From the NCBI GenBank assembly GCA_026225255.1, contig JAMFSJ010000005.1, positions 1-49,371 on the forward strand: a stretch of DNA of 49,371 nucleotides, read 5' to 3'. Both the position numbers and the translations under genes were made by a program. Each line of letters starts with the position of its first letter. The stretch's first letter is position 1. Below, one piece after another: positions 34,060-43,537 of the stretch. Below the pieces are notes generated by a model that ran no database searches, had not been told where the DNA came from, and saw only the letters and a program-made list of their open reading frames with translations. This DNA is from Methylacidimicrobium fagopyrum (lineage in GTDB: Bacteria; Verrucomicrobiota; Verrucomicrobiia; Limisphaerales; UBA11358).

Positions 34060-35625
34060 TTAATTCCCCGTCTTCAATTCCACCACGTCGTGCGGCGCCG
34101 CTTCGCGCATCCCCGCGGGACTGACCCGGATGTAACGCGCTTTGTCGCGAAGTTGCGTCAGGTTCGCCGCGCCGAGATAACCCATGCCGCTCTGGATGCC
34201 GCCGATGAGTTGCGCCAGCACGCGATCCACCGGGCCGCTGACTTCCTTGAGCGCCTCAATGCCTTCCGCCGCGACCTTGCGCGTCGTGTCGGCCTTTTCA
34301 TGACCATAACGCGCGGCCGATCCCGTGCGCATCGCCGCGAGACTGCCCATGCCGCGATATTGTTTATAAAGTTTGCCGCTAATTTCTACCACGTCGCCGG
34401 GCGCTTCCGTGCAACCGGCGAACATGCCGCCGCAGATCACCGCTTGCGCCAGCGTCAACGCTTTCACGATGTCGCCGGATTTCGTGATGCCACCGTCCGC
34501 GAGAATGGAAACCTTTTTCTTCTTCGCCATTTGCGAGCAGACGTAAAGCGCCGTCATCTGCGGAATGCCCACGCCCGCCACGATGCGCGTCGTGCAGATC
34601 GAACCCGGCCCCTGCCCGATCTTGATCGAACTCGCGCCGCAATCCGCCAGATATTCCACGCCGGCCGCGCTGGTGACGTTGCCCGCGATGATCGGCAATT
34701 TCGGATACGCATCGCGCAATACTTTCACCATGTCTCCCACGCCTTTGCTGTGGCCATGCGCCGTGGAAACCGCCACGACATCCAATCCCCGTTCCACCAA
34801 CGCGCTGACGTGGCTCAAAATCCGTTCGCGATCCAATTCGCCGAAGGCATTGCGCGTCGCCGAAACCGCGGCGCCGCAGACGAGACGAAATTGCGAATCC
34901 CGCGCCGCGCGAAATTGCGCGCTGCGTTCGGTCGTGAGCCGCTCGACGTCGCTCAACGTGATCAAGCCGCGCAATTTATCCTTGTCGTCCACCACCAGCA
35001 ATTTGTGGATGCCGAGATGTTCCGTAAAAAATTTATCCGCGCGCGCGATCGGATCTTTGCCGAGTTCCTTTTGTTCGATCGTGTGAACTTGGGAACGCGG
35101 CGTCAGCGCATCCGAAACTTTGCGTTTGGCATAACGCGGCTTCACCACGTGACCGGGTAAAAGCCCGACGAGCTTGCCCGATTCTTCCACCACGGGAAAA
35201 GTGCCGAACGCAAATTTCCGTTCCTCGATCATCTTCAAAACGTCGCCGATAAATTGATCCGGCAGCACTTTCACCGGATCTTGAATCAAACCGTGAACGT
35301 GATTTTTCACGCGGCTGACTTCGGACAATTGCTCGCGCTCCGGCATGTTGTAATGGATGAGCCCGAGCCCGCCGTTGAGCGCCATCGCGATGGCCATGCG
35401 CGATTCGGTGACCGTGTCCATGTCGGACGAAATGATCGGGATATTCAACTGCAAACCTTCCCCGAGCGCGATGTCGAGCTGCGTGTTGCGCGGCAGGATG
35501 TCGGAATAAAGGGTCGCCAGCGTGATGTCGTCGAACGTGAGTCCGACCGGAGTGTTGGCGGGAAAGAATTTAGCCGCCGGTTGATAGAACGGATCGTCGA
35601 AAGTAGATTTGCGCGTCGCTGCCAT
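34060..35625 (-). CDS. guaB: Inosine-5'-monophosphate dehydrogenase
   Basis: 521 residues from the ATG at 35625 ([13 protein letters not shown]). An open frame extends 44 codons further upstream but does not resemble IMPDH. The enzyme oxidises IMP to XMP, the committed step of GMP synthesis. Present are the N-terminal barrel (GLTFDDITL), the two CBS domains (about 110-230), the catalytic loop [13 protein letters not shown] with its Cys, and the flap region with RGMGSLAAM. The first part of this gene and its upstream 45 bp are duplicated at 40953-41240. Confidence 0.96.
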   Translation of the reverse strand: MAATRKSTFDDPFYQPAAKFFPANTPVGLTFDDITLATLYSDILPRNTQLDIALGEGLQLNIPIISSDMDTVTESRMAIAMALNGGLGLIHYNMPEREQLSEVSRVKNHVHGLIQDPVKVLPDQFIGDVLKMIEERKFAFGTFPVVEESGKLVGLLPGHVVKPRYAKRKVSDALTPRSQVHTIEQKELGKDPIARADKFFTEHLGIHKLLVVDDKDKLRGLITLSDVERLTTERSAQFRAARDSQFRLVCGAAVSATRNAFGELDRERILSHVSALVERGLDVVAVSTAHGHSKGVGDMVKVLRDAYPKLPIIAGNVTSAAGVEYLADCGASSIKIGQGPGSICTTRIVAGVGIPQMTALYVCSQMAKKKKVSILADGGITKSGDIVKALTLAQAVICGGMFAGCTEAPGDVVEISGKLYKQYRGMGSLAAMRTGSAARYGHEKADTTRKVAAEGIEALKEVSGPVDRVLAQLIGGIQSGMGYLGAANLTQLRDKARYIRVSPAGMREAAPHDVVELKTGN

Positions 35626-35779
35626 GACAGAAAATGCCGATTGCGAGGCGGGTTTGGCAAGTTTTTTCCCACGAAAAAAATCTTGCACGAACGCCAGTTC
35701 GACGTAAGGTGATTCCAGTCCCAATTCGTTGATTGATCCGACAATCATGGGAACCATCTTTCAAAATCGGGAGGCAGCA

Positions 35780-36166
35780 ATGCGGGGTGTAACTCAGAAG
35801 CGCCAACTTCACGCTTCTCACGGGGATGATTTTTCTCAATCGGCAAAAACGATTGCCACCCACTCCTCGGCTGCTCCTAAAAAATATCACGGCCTCGCTC
35901 AGGTCGGTTTTCGCCTTCCGCCGGAATCACCGGCCCTGCCTCAAACCGATTGGAGCCGCGCTCAAAAACGGTGGCTGGTTTCTTGGGTTTCACCGGCCAC
36001 TCCTCAAATGATAAGAGCGTCCGCTCAAAAGTTTTTCACGGCTCAACCAAACTTCGGCGCGACTCCTCAAAGTTGCCGTAGCCCGGCTCCGTTATCACCA
36101 ATCATTACGCTCAAACAATTTGGCTCCAAACCATCAGAAACAACCATAAATCATCTAAAATCATGA
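35780..36166 (+). CDS. Hypothetical basic repeat protein (21-residue repeats), coupled to the next gene
   Basis: 128 codons from ATG 35780 (an in-frame ATG at 35729 is an alternative). No known family. The protein is built of degenerate 21-residue units, about residues 11-115, of the form xPQxxxx-xAQKxxx-xxxxxPA: APKKYHG-LAQVGFR-LPPESPA, LPQTDWS-RAQKRWL-VSWVSPA, TPQMIRA-SAQKFFT-AQPNFGA, TPQSCRS-PAPLSPI. It is rich in Pro, Gln, Ser and basic residues and has no signal peptide. The TGA stop overlaps the ATG of the downstream gene (ATGA), which supports real translation. It is divergent from guaB. It could also be a non-coding repeat read by chance in one open frame. Confidence 0.5.
   Translation: MRGVTQKRQLHASHGDDFSQSAKTIATHSSAAPKKYHGLAQVGFRLPPESPALPQTDWSRAQKRWLVSWVSPATPQMIRASAQKFFTAQPNFGATPQSCRSPAPLSPIITLKQFGSKPSETTINHLKS
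35793..36124. repeat. 21-nt-phased CTCA boxes / degenerate 63-bp tandem repeat
   Basis: CTCA-type hexamers begin at 35793, 35835, 35898, 35940, 35961, 36003, 36024 and 36066; every interval is 21, 42 or 63 bases. Two successive units both end in TCACCGGCC (35935 and 35998). Off-phase CTCA occurs at 35817, 36042 and 36110. Units of 63 bp run from about 35810 to 36124. The first four codons of each unit are best kept. Confidence 0.65.
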
Positions 36167-36879
36167 ATCATCACTTCCGTTTTCCCATCGCCACGCTCAT
36201 CTATAATGGCGACCTCATCATCGCCGCCGCCAGGGCGCATCCGGAAATCAATCCCCGGCTGGCTGAAACCTTCGTCGCCGATTCAAAAACGGCCCTGGCC
36301 AAAGTCACCGCCGACGTCGCCGACCAGAAAAACAAGTTGGGCGAACTCGGCAATCTTACCGCCGTTCAACAGGCAGCGTTCGCCAAGTTGCAAGGTTGGA
36401 TCAGCAAGGCGCGCAAGACCGCCCGGCTTGCGTTTGTCGGCCAGACCGTGAAATTGCATCAGGAATTTCAAGTCGGCACCAACGAACCGCACGACCTCGC
36501 CGCCATCCTGAATCGCGCTGACATCATTATCGCCAACTTGCAGACCGCCGCCAATCTGCCCGCATTGCAAACCAAAGGCTGGATGAAGGCGGACACCACG
36601 ACCTTCGCGAACGTGCGCGGAATATTTCCCGACAGCACCACGACGAATCAATCCGCCAAAAGCAGCGCCAAAAATTCCACCAGCACAAAAAACGCCGATG
36701 CCGCCGACCTTTACGACCGGCTGTTAGCCATCCAAAACGCCGCGGACTTGCAATGGCCGCAAACCAATCCGGCCAACGCTGGCATACGCGATGAATTTCG
36801 CCTCAACATTTTTCCGCCGGGCGCGGAGGCCGTTGAACCGCACGCTCCGGCCACACCGCCCGTCACCCCCACGGCTTAA
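36163..36879 (+). CDS. Hypothetical protein, 238 aa
   Basis: I do not recognise it. The first 135 residues are strongly helical (ADVADQKNKLGELGNLTAVQQAAFAKLQGWISKARKTARLAF is a plausible four-helix-bundle part), followed by a Ser/Thr/Asn-rich linker (about 165-180) and a Pro/Ala-rich C-terminus. No signal peptide or membrane helix. It starts inside the stop of the repeat-protein gene (ATGA) and is followed after 15 bp by another unknown gene, so the three probably form one operon. Clean frame and codon use like the neighbours support a real gene. Confidence 0.65.
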   Translation: MNHHFRFPIATLIYNGDLIIAAARAHPEINPRLAETFVADSKTALAKVTADVADQKNKLGELGNLTAVQQAAFAKLQGWISKARKTARLAFVGQTVKLHQEFQVGTNEPHDLAAILNRADIIIANLQTAANLPALQTKGWMKADTTTFANVRGIFPDSTTTNQSAKSSAKNSTSTKNADAADLYDRLLAIQNAADLQWPQTNPANAGIRDEFRLNIFPPGAEAVEPHAPATPPVTPTA

Positions 36880-36894
36880 ACTGAAACGATCACC

Positions 36895-37980
36895 ATGTTA
36901 CCGCCGCCCAAACATGTGCCGTTTTTCTCGATCTACCGGGAAAATTTTGAAGTCGTGGAAGAACGGCACGGCCACGTGTCGCTCTATCCGCACACGGAAC
37001 AACTGCCGCTGTTACTGCGCGCGTTGAACCTGGAATTTTACGGCAAGCTGCCGGACCGGATTGCGCGGGTGGATCATCGCGGCGATGGCTTTCATAAAAT
37101 TGTGCTGCATCAGTCGGCGATGTTGTATTGCCAGGGGTTGAATCGCACGCGCGCCGACCGGCTAAAACTCTTTGACCTGCCGGACGCCAATCTGGTCACC
37201 AAGATTTCCATCGTGCAGCACATCACCGAGGATTGTCCGCGCGGATTGACACATCGCTTTCGTTTTTACGCGGGGTCGGATTTTTTCCCGGAGATCCGCT
37301 TGTCTGGGCGGCGACTGCTGTTTGCCGATCATGTGCTGCAACGCTTTTCTTCGCGTGTGCCCAACTATATCGGCGAGGATCTTGGGAATTTTTTAGAAAT
37401 ATTTTACGGCTCGGCCCTGATCTCCCTACCCTGCGGCCCCGGCCGCGCCTTCATGATTGCCTACAACAACTCCATTCTCGCCTTTCCCTATCGCGAAGAA
37501 ATGCCCGGGGAATATTTCATCACCACCTGTCTGACGATCAACGAAATGCATCAACTGAGCGCGGAATTACCGCCCTGCGTTCACAACTTCCATTATGCGA
37601 CAGATTATACCTCACCGAAAAAACGTCATTGGTTAACGCCCCAACGTCTCCTTGATACCTACGGAGTCTGGACTAAAAAATCGCAGATGAAGCCGCTGAC
37701 GGATGGCAAAACCCATTTCAAATGGGATCACAAATTGGGTTTGGTGATGCGCGACGCCACCATCCGCCAAGGCTTTGGTCCAGGCTCAAGTATTTTCTTT
37801 CTCGATAATATTCCCGGCCCGCACCTCGCCTTGGTAAAACCCGGCAATAAGGAAGTATTATTTGATGAACTCGAATGTTGCCAATATTGCGACGCCAAAT
37901 TTGATTGGGCACCGGCTTTTGCCCGCCGCGATGCGATTCTCGCCGGGCCGCATGCGGCGCCGGCAACTGGCACGAAATAA
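36895..37980 (+). CDS. Hypothetical protein, 361 aa
   Basis: Unrecognised soluble protein without signal peptide. It is rich in aromatic residues and His, mixed alpha/beta, with distinctive segments HRGDGFHKIVLHQSAMLYCQG, RFRFYAGSDFFPEIRLSGRRLL and SALISLPCGPGRAFMIAYNNS. A cysteine pair lies near the C-terminus (ECCQYCDAKFDW), which might bind metal. Third gene of the unknown operon starting at 35780. Nothing in the sequence fixes a function; a convergent DUF1254 gene follows. Confidence 0.65.
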   Translation: MLPPPKHVPFFSIYRENFEVVEERHGHVSLYPHTEQLPLLLRALNLEFYGKLPDRIARVDHRGDGFHKIVLHQSAMLYCQGLNRTRADRLKLFDLPDANLVTKISIVQHITEDCPRGLTHRFRFYAGSDFFPEIRLSGRRLLFADHVLQRFSSRVPNYIGEDLGNFLEIFYGSALISLPCGPGRAFMIAYNNSILAFPYREEMPGEYFITTCLTINEMHQLSAELPPCVHNFHYATDYTSPKKRHWLTPQRLLDTYGVWTKKSQMKPLTDGKTHFKWDHKLGLVMRDATIRQGFGPGSSIFFLDNIPGPHLALVKPGNKEVLFDELECCQYCDAKFDWAPAFARRDAILAGPHAAPATGTK

Positions 37981-38043
37981 TTCAGGCCCGCTGACGACGC
38001 GTTCGCGGAAGCTTCCGGTTAAATTTTTATATCTCTAGTTTAA

Positions 38044-39513
38044 TTATTCGGCCCGTTTCACGGGCGGCGGCGTCCAGCGATCTTCGAGAATTTCAGCCTT
38101 GGGCCAATAGGCGCGAATGTAGAGCGAGAATTCATCCTTCGGCGCCGGCACCCAGTTCGATTCTTTATCCGCTCCCGGCGATTTGTTTTGGAAATAAAGC
38201 GTCAACGAACCGTCAGAATTATATTTCAACGACTTATTTTTAGTGCCAAGGGATTGGCGATGCAGCGGATTGGGTTCGAATAGATGTTCCTTGTTATAGA
38301 GCGTCAGTGACCAGAAGCCATCCACCGGCGGTAACTGGCCCGCCGGAAAGGTAACGGTGTAACCGCTGCTGCCTGTCAATCGTTGGCCATCAGAATCAAA
38401 ATCGGTATAGATATAGCGGGTTTCTTCCGGCGCATTGTCATACATGTTGGATTTGGCCGTGGCCGCACGCGAAAGATAATCCGTGCCCCAACGGGCGCCG
38501 TTCGAGGGGGAATTCCAGCCATTACCAATGGGCCGGCCATTATTCTGAAATTGGAATAGAGGACTGATGAGGTCTTTTTCCGAAGCGATGGCCGTCTGCA
38601 CTAATACCTCTTTTACCTTGGGATCTTTTGCGGCGGCGTCCAAGACCGATTGAATCATGCCGTAAAGTGATTCCTCACCCGGCAACGGCGGAATTGCCTT
38701 CATGATGCCGGGGAGTTCATCGAAGAATTTTTCCGGGATCACCCATTTGGTCTCGCCATTGCCTTGACCGGCTGGTGGGGGAAAACTGGGCGTGTTCTTC
38801 CAATCCATAGTCTTCATTTTTCCGTCAAATTCGCTCAAGGGATAAACCATGATCTGCGTGAGCACAGACTGGATGGCGCTTTTGTCCTCCGGCGTATCAT
38901 CCTGAAAAGCGCGGGGCAAAACACAAATCAGATCGGTCGAAGAACGGAAGATGGCGTTGATCCCGGCCGGCGTTTCGCCCTGCCAATTCGGACCGACTAA
39001 TAAATAAAATCCGGGCTTCGTGCCATATTGTTTGCCGATCGTCGCAAAGGAATCGGTGCGGGCATCGCAGATTTGATAGACATAGAAACGGTCGCCAAAA
39101 TCCGGCACCTGAACAACGATGGGAGTGACGTTCAAGTGCTGATAACCCGAACCATAAACCGTATCCTGATTCGGACAGGTGATAAACTTTTCCGCTGGTT
39201 CAATGTAATCGGTCAACATTGAGATGGAGCCGGGCGGTGCCACCGGCACGATACCTCCGATACGTCCCGGTCCGGGCAACTTGGCAACCCCGAGTGATCG
39301 GTTAAAACCATTTACCAACGGCCAGCCCCAGACATAAGCCAGACGACCGACCATCTCCACGTATTCCTTGGTCATCACCGTGCCGGGCGGTGTGCTGGTA
39401 ATCTCGGCGGCAGATTTGAGCGCGGCCACGGGTTGGGCGGGAGCGGCAACTGAAACGCTGACTAAGCCAATAAGTGCAAAGATGAGCGTAGGTTGGGTCA
39501 GTTTAATTTTCAT
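38044..39513 (-). CDS. DUF1254/DUF1214 secreted protein (second of pair)
   Basis: 489 residues with a signal peptide (to about residue 26). The N-terminal DUF1254 region is recognisable (LAYVWGWPLVNGFNRSL, TCPNQDTVYGSGYQHL, RFYVYQICDARTDSFA) and so is the C-terminal DUF1214 region (FWSLTLYNKEHLFEPNPL, GSLTLYFQNKSPGADKESNWVPAP). Such proteins are common, periplasmic and uncharacterised. It follows a related paralogue by 21 bp, implying one transcript. Confidence 0.9.
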   Translation of the reverse strand: MKIKLTQPTLIFALIGLVSVSVAAPAQPVAALKSAAEITSTPPGTVMTKEYVEMVGRLAYVWGWPLVNGFNRSLGVAKLPGPGRIGGIVPVAPPGSISMLTDYIEPAEKFITCPNQDTVYGSGYQHLNVTPIVVQVPDFGDRFYVYQICDARTDSFATIGKQYGTKPGFYLLVGPNWQGETPAGINAIFRSSTDLICVLPRAFQDDTPEDKSAIQSVLTQIMVYPLSEFDGKMKTMDWKNTPSFPPPAGQGNGETKWVIPEKFFDELPGIMKAIPPLPGEESLYGMIQSVLDAAAKDPKVKEVLVQTAIASEKDLISPLFQFQNNGRPIGNGWNSPSNGARWGTDYLSRAATAKSNMYDNAPEETRYIYTDFDSDGQRLTGSSGYTVTFPAGQLPPVDGFWSLTLYNKEHLFEPNPLHRQSLGTKNKSLKYNSDGSLTLYFQNKSPGADKESNWVPAPKDEFSLYIRAYWPKAEILEDRWTPPPVKRAE

Positions 39514-39534
39514 AAAAGTATTACAATTCTTGGT

Positions 39535-40956
39535 TTACTTCACTGCTTCCGCATCCGGCAGTTTCCACGTCTTCTCGAACAGTTCTTTCTTCGGGCCGTA
39601 GAGACGGAACAATAATTCAAACTCACGCTTTGGATCCGTCGGCACCCAGTTCGATTCCTTTCCTGCTGGCGCTTGCGGACCGAAATAGATGTCTACCGAG
39701 CCGTCGGCATTCTTTTGCACCGTCGTGTCGTTCGACGCGAGGCTGGGACGTGACCTGCCGATGATCAGTGCGTGCGTCTCGCGGTCATACGCGGTCGCCG
39801 ACCAATACTGTTCGATGGGCGCGTTCGGCGGCACGGTCAAACGATAGGTTTTTTTTCCATCGAACGGTTTGCCCGCAACGTCATTAATGCCCACTAGATA
39901 AAATTGGCCGCCGCCGAAGACTTTCGGGCTGAAGTATGCCATGTGATACATCACCGCTCGGCCATCTACGCCATAAATGTTTGGATCCGCAAACCCAGAC
40001 CCGAGCCCTTCCCGCGTGTCTTCGGGGACTGGGATCCCCCAATGTGTTCCTTCAAAGAATGGCGGCTTAAAACCTTGCTCATATTTCAGCGCAATCACTT
40101 GATGCGCTTCGCGCACGGCTTGATCGAGGATGGCCTTGGTCGCCGCATCCGGCTGAAACGGTTTGCCCTTCTCGATCCCAATCGTCTCTAGGCTGTTGAT
40201 CAGCGCCTTATCACGCGTCAGCCACGGCTCGGCTTGCACGAAATGATCCAGTAAGGTGAAGAACGATGCGTCATAGGGAATCGTCGCATTAAACGGTTTG
40301 TCGTAAGCATCTACGAACACGGTGGATTCAGGATCGCCGCCCAACGGATAAATCTTCACGCGCTTACCATGGTCCACGGCGGATTGGATGTCAGCGTCGC
40401 TACGGCTTTTAAAATTCGAGCGCAAAATCACGAAGCCACGATAAGTTTCCGATGGCAGCACGATGTATCCCTCCGGCACGGTATTCGTGTAGCCCGGCGG
40501 CGTGATGAGATATTTGGCACCCTTCCCTTTGTCGGCACCGGCGGGCCCCACATCGGCAAGCGCATTCTGCCAGGCGACATCAAAGCTGCCGACGATCACA
40601 TGATCCGCATCCGCGGGCGGAATCTCCACCACGACCGGCCCTTTCGTCGTGTCGTAGAATGGATTGAGGTAAATCGTGTCCGGATTGGGCGTGAGCGTCT
40701 GGTTTTTCCAGTTCACCGGGCGCGACCAATAAACCACCTGATTCGCCCCGCCGCCGTTAGCAATCGTCGCCTGCAACATCCGCTCGTAATTGACCGCGGG
40801 CATCCCCCAAATGACGGCTTCCACCGCGCGACGATAGATCTGGCGCTCAGTCAATTCATGGGGACTGAAGGCTGGCGAATTGCCCGCTGAAACAAGGTTA
40901 GTAAAGGTAAGTCCCAACGCGAGGACAACTGCGGGAAAGATAAATCTAGTTCTCAT
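39535..40956 (-). CDS. DUF1254/DUF1214 secreted protein (first of pair)
   Basis: 473 residues, signal peptide to about residue 24, then DUF1254 (RAVEAVIWGMPAVNYERML, LTPNPDTIYLNPFYDT, IVGSFDVAWQNALADV) and DUF1214 (YWSATAYDRETHALIIGRS, GSVDIYFGPQAPAGKESNWVPTDP). It is a distant paralogue of the downstream gene, so the pair is an old duplication or two fixed subfamilies. Its ATG overlaps the TGA of the truncated guaB copy (ATGA), so its transcription and translation may depend on sequences brought by that duplication. Confidence 0.9.
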   Translation of the reverse strand: MRTRFIFPAVVLALGLTFTNLVSAGNSPAFSPHELTERQIYRRAVEAVIWGMPAVNYERMLQATIANGGGANQVVYWSRPVNWKNQTLTPNPDTIYLNPFYDTTKGPVVVEIPPADADHVIVGSFDVAWQNALADVGPAGADKGKGAKYLITPPGYTNTVPEGYIVLPSETYRGFVILRSNFKSRSDADIQSAVDHGKRVKIYPLGGDPESTVFVDAYDKPFNATIPYDASFFTLLDHFVQAEPWLTRDKALINSLETIGIEKGKPFQPDAATKAILDQAVREAHQVIALKYEQGFKPPFFEGTHWGIPVPEDTREGLGSGFADPNIYGVDGRAVMYHMAYFSPKVFGGGQFYLVGINDVAGKPFDGKKTYRLTVPPNAPIEQYWSATAYDRETHALIIGRSRPSLASNDTTVQKNADGSVDIYFGPQAPAGKESNWVPTDPKREFELLFRLYGPKKELFEKTWKLPDAEAVK

Positions 40957-41189
40957 GATTTTAATGCGTGGTTGCCCAATTTATTAACGGCTTTGGTTTT
41001 GCCCGAGAAGTGACAGGAAGACAGAAGCATCGAACGGATGTCAGACGAGATCACGGGGATATTCAATTGCAAGCCGTCGGCGAGCTTAATATCGTCGAAC
41101 GTGGATCCGACCGGAGTGTTGGCGGGAAAGAATTTAGCCGCCGGTTGATAGAACGGCTCGTCAAAAATAGATTTTTGCGTCGCTGCCAT
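40953..41189 (-). pseudogene. Truncated duplicate of the guaB 5' end with its upstream region
   Basis: 78 codons. The first 37 or so ([20 protein letters not shown], continuing to FDDIKLA) match the start of the intact guaB at 35625 almost residue by residue. Then 17-20 codons are missing in frame, DGLQLNIPVISSD matches again, and the last 25 codons are unrelated. The 45 bp before the ATG also match the guaB upstream sequence (ATGCCGATTG-C-GG-TGGTTTGGCAAG). The catalytic barrel and CBS domains are absent, so it cannot be an IMP dehydrogenase. It may be relic, leader peptide or captured promoter for the DUF1254 operon. Confidence 0.85.
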
Positions 41190-41276
41190 ATCAAAAAATG
41201 CCGATTGGCTGGCTGGTTTGGCAAGAAAAAAGTCTGGCTTGGAGAAGCAAAATGCTTTCGGGCCGCAACTGTTTTC

Positions 41277-42449
41277 TTATCGCACTCGATAAAATCGGTT
41301 GGGATAACTACTCCACTGCGCATCGGTGAAGGTAGTAGAAGTGGCAGGCATCGTATTCGTCCAAATGGGTTTCCAGCTCACAAAATTTGTGCTGGCCTCG
41401 ACCGTAATAGACATACCATTTGTGCCAATGATGGTGAAACTGAATCCACCGGATGGCACACTCGCACTGACGTTAATTTGAGGTGACCACGCAAGTTCAA
41501 CCGTCGGCAACCCGTCATAAGTCACACCCCAGCCACTCGTGCCGTAGTAATAATAAACCGTCGCGGGGATTAATCCAGAACTAGCATAACTGTTACCAAA
41601 TGCATAGCCTCCAAAACTTGGAGCGTTTCCTTGAAAAGTGACGCTAGTCAGATTGGTGCAATTATCAAATGCCTCGTAACCGATGTTCGTAACACCAGCG
41701 GGAATAGTGACATTCTTCAAGCTTGTGCAAATCTCGAATGCCCCAGCACCGATACTCGTAACATTGTTAGGGATAATGTAACTGCTATTGGTAGTAGCTT
41801 GTCCAAGTGGAAACAAAACGAGTGTGGTTTGGTTTTTATTGAACAGCACACCGTTCAGGCTACTGTAATTTGGATTATTCGCCGCTACAGTGATACTCAT
41901 CAATTTGAAACAATTATAAAACGACTCGCCGTCAACACTCGTTACGCTGGCTGGAATGGCAAGGTTCATCAGGCCACAATCAGAAAACGCACCTTCACTA
42001 ATGCTTATCACACTGTTGGGAATAACGACGTTCGTCAAGGCAGGGCAACCATAGAACACCGCACTGTTGATATTCGTAATACTGTTGGGAAAGATGAAAC
42101 TTGTCAGATTGAAGCAATTCGCGAATGCAAAGGTGCCAATACTTGTAACGCTAGCGGGAATGGTGATATTCGTCAGACTGTGGCAATTATCAAACGCATA
42201 AGTCCCAATGTTTGTAATACTATTGGGTATAGTAATGTTAGTCAGACTATAACACCCATTGAACGCGAAGCTTCCAATATTGACAACTGGATAGCCATTG
42301 GTGCTGGCGGGAACAATTACGTTAACAGGCGAGCCAGTGAAACCTGTGATCGTAATCGCACCACTGTTGGTTGTATAAATCAACTGTGCGCATGCCATCA
42401 TTGGTAGCGCCATCAATGCTAGGAATAAAATTAGAATTTTCGTTTTCAT
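41277..42449 (-). CDS. Secreted leucine-rich repeat (LRR_5/BspA-type) protein
   Basis: 390 residues: signal peptide (MKTKILILFLALMALPMMACA), about ten LRR_5 repeats (pattern SLTNITIPNSITNIGTYAFD, about 23 residues each) over residues 50-300, and a C-terminal beta module ending NGMSITVEASTNFVSWKPIW ... YPNRFYRVR. That last module is typical of secreted verrucomicrobial proteins in my experience. Function is probably adhesion or ligand binding outside the cell, but no ligand can be told. No sortase or PEP-CTERM signal. Confidence 0.88.
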   Translation of the reverse strand: MKTKILILFLALMALPMMACAQLIYTTNSGAITITGFTGSPVNVIVPASTNGYPVVNIGSFAFNGCYSLTNITIPNSITNIGTYAFDNCHSLTNITIPASVTSIGTFAFANCFNLTSFIFPNSITNINSAVFYGCPALTNVVIPNSVISISEGAFSDCGLMNLAIPASVTSVDGESFYNCFKLMSITVAANNPNYSSLNGVLFNKNQTTLVLFPLGQATTNSSYIIPNNVTSIGAGAFEICTSLKNVTIPAGVTNIGYEAFDNCTNLTSVTFQGNAPSFGGYAFGNSYASSGLIPATVYYYYGTSGWGVTYDGLPTVELAWSPQINVSASVPSGGFSFTIIGTNGMSITVEASTNFVSWKPIWTNTMPATSTTFTDAQWSSYPNRFYRVR

Positions 42450-42507
42450 GATTTAACCTTTGCAAAACCACCATTACGGAAACTCGCCATTTCATTTTAG
42501 CTCAAAT

Positions 42508-43479
42508 TCAATCCGCGTAACCATTCGGATGCTTCACGTGCCAATCCCAAGCGGTTTTCACGATGTCTTCCAATTTCGGAAATTGCGGACGCCAGCCGAG
42601 TTCGGTGAAGGCTTTGTTCGCGGCGGCGACGAGGCGCGGGGGATCGCCCGCACGACGCGGTTTTTCGATCGCAGGAATTTTTTTGCCGGTGATTTTTTCG
42701 CACATCTCGATGACTTGTTTCACGGAATAACCATCGCCATTGCCGAGGTTGAAGAAGCCGCTCTTGCCGGGTTCAAGCCCGAGCATGTGCGCCTGCGCGA
42801 GATCGCGGATGTGGATGTAATCGCGGATGCACGTGCCATCGGGCGTCGGATAATCCGTGCCAAAAATTTCGACGTGCGTTTTTTTGCCGAGCGCCACATT
42901 CAGCACGTTCGGGATCAAATGCGTTTCGATGCGATGATGTTCGCCGAAGGTTTCGCTCGCGCCAGCAGCGTTGAAATAGCGGAACGCGATGAAATCCAAC
43001 TTGTAGATTTCGCGATACCAGATGAGCACTTTCTCGAACATCAACTTCGCTTCGCCGTAAGGATTGATCGGACGTTGCGGCAAATCTTCCGTCATCGGCA
43101 CGCGATCGGGCGGCCCGTAAGTGGCGCAAGTGGAACTGAAGACGAATTTTTTTACGCCCGTTTCCACGGCGGCGTCGGCGAGCTTGAGGGCGTTGACGAG
43201 GTTGTTGTGAAAATATTTTTTCGGATCCGTCATGGATTCGCCGACGAGCGCGCTGGCGGCGAAATGCAGAATGGCATCGGCTTTGGCGTCGAGCAGGGAT
43301 TGTTTGACGAGCGCAGAATCGCGCAGGCAGCCTTCGATAAATTTCGCGCGCGGATCCACCGCCGAGCGATGGCCTTCGGTGAGATTATCGAACACCGTGA
43401 CTTGATGTCCGGCGTTGAGCAATTCTTCCGTGCATACGGAACCAATATAGCCGGCGCCGCCAGTAACAAAAACGTTCAT
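42508..43479 (-). CDS. galE: UDP-glucose 4-epimerase
   Basis: 323-residue extended SDR enzyme interconverting UDP-glucose and UDP-galactose. NAD-binding GGAGYIGS at the N-terminus, catalytic Ser/Thr region SSTCATYG, YxxxK in NPYGEAK, RYFNAAGA, and the C-terminal FNLGNGDGYSV. Slightly shorter than E. coli GalE but typical of this branch. Supplies sugar nucleotides for surface polysaccharides; the neighbours offer no operon context. Confidence 0.95.
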   Translation of the reverse strand: MNVFVTGGAGYIGSVCTEELLNAGHQVTVFDNLTEGHRSAVDPRAKFIEGCLRDSALVKQSLLDAKADAILHFAASALVGESMTDPKKYFHNNLVNALKLADAAVETGVKKFVFSSTCATYGPPDRVPMTEDLPQRPINPYGEAKLMFEKVLIWYREIYKLDFIAFRYFNAAGASETFGEHHRIETHLIPNVLNVALGKKTHVEIFGTDYPTPDGTCIRDYIHIRDLAQAHMLGLEPGKSGFFNLGNGDGYSVKQVIEMCEKITGKKIPAIEKPRRAGDPPRLVAAANKAFTELGWRPQFPKLEDIVKTAWDWHVKHPNGYAD

Positions 43480-43537
43480 GCGAAAAGTATAAAAAGAATT
43501 GCGCCGGTTGAAAGTTGAAACTGAAAACTTTGGGAGC

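Noticed and set aside
33949..35160. 403-codon plus-strand frame opposite guaB
   Set aside because: Antisense shadow of guaB; composition (Arg, His, Ala) and overlap with an intact enzyme argue against it.
35626..35757. N-terminal extension of guaB
   Set aside because: The 44 extra residues do not resemble IMPDH, and the truncated duplicate also begins its match at the ATG equivalent to 35625 with only 45 bp of upstream homology.
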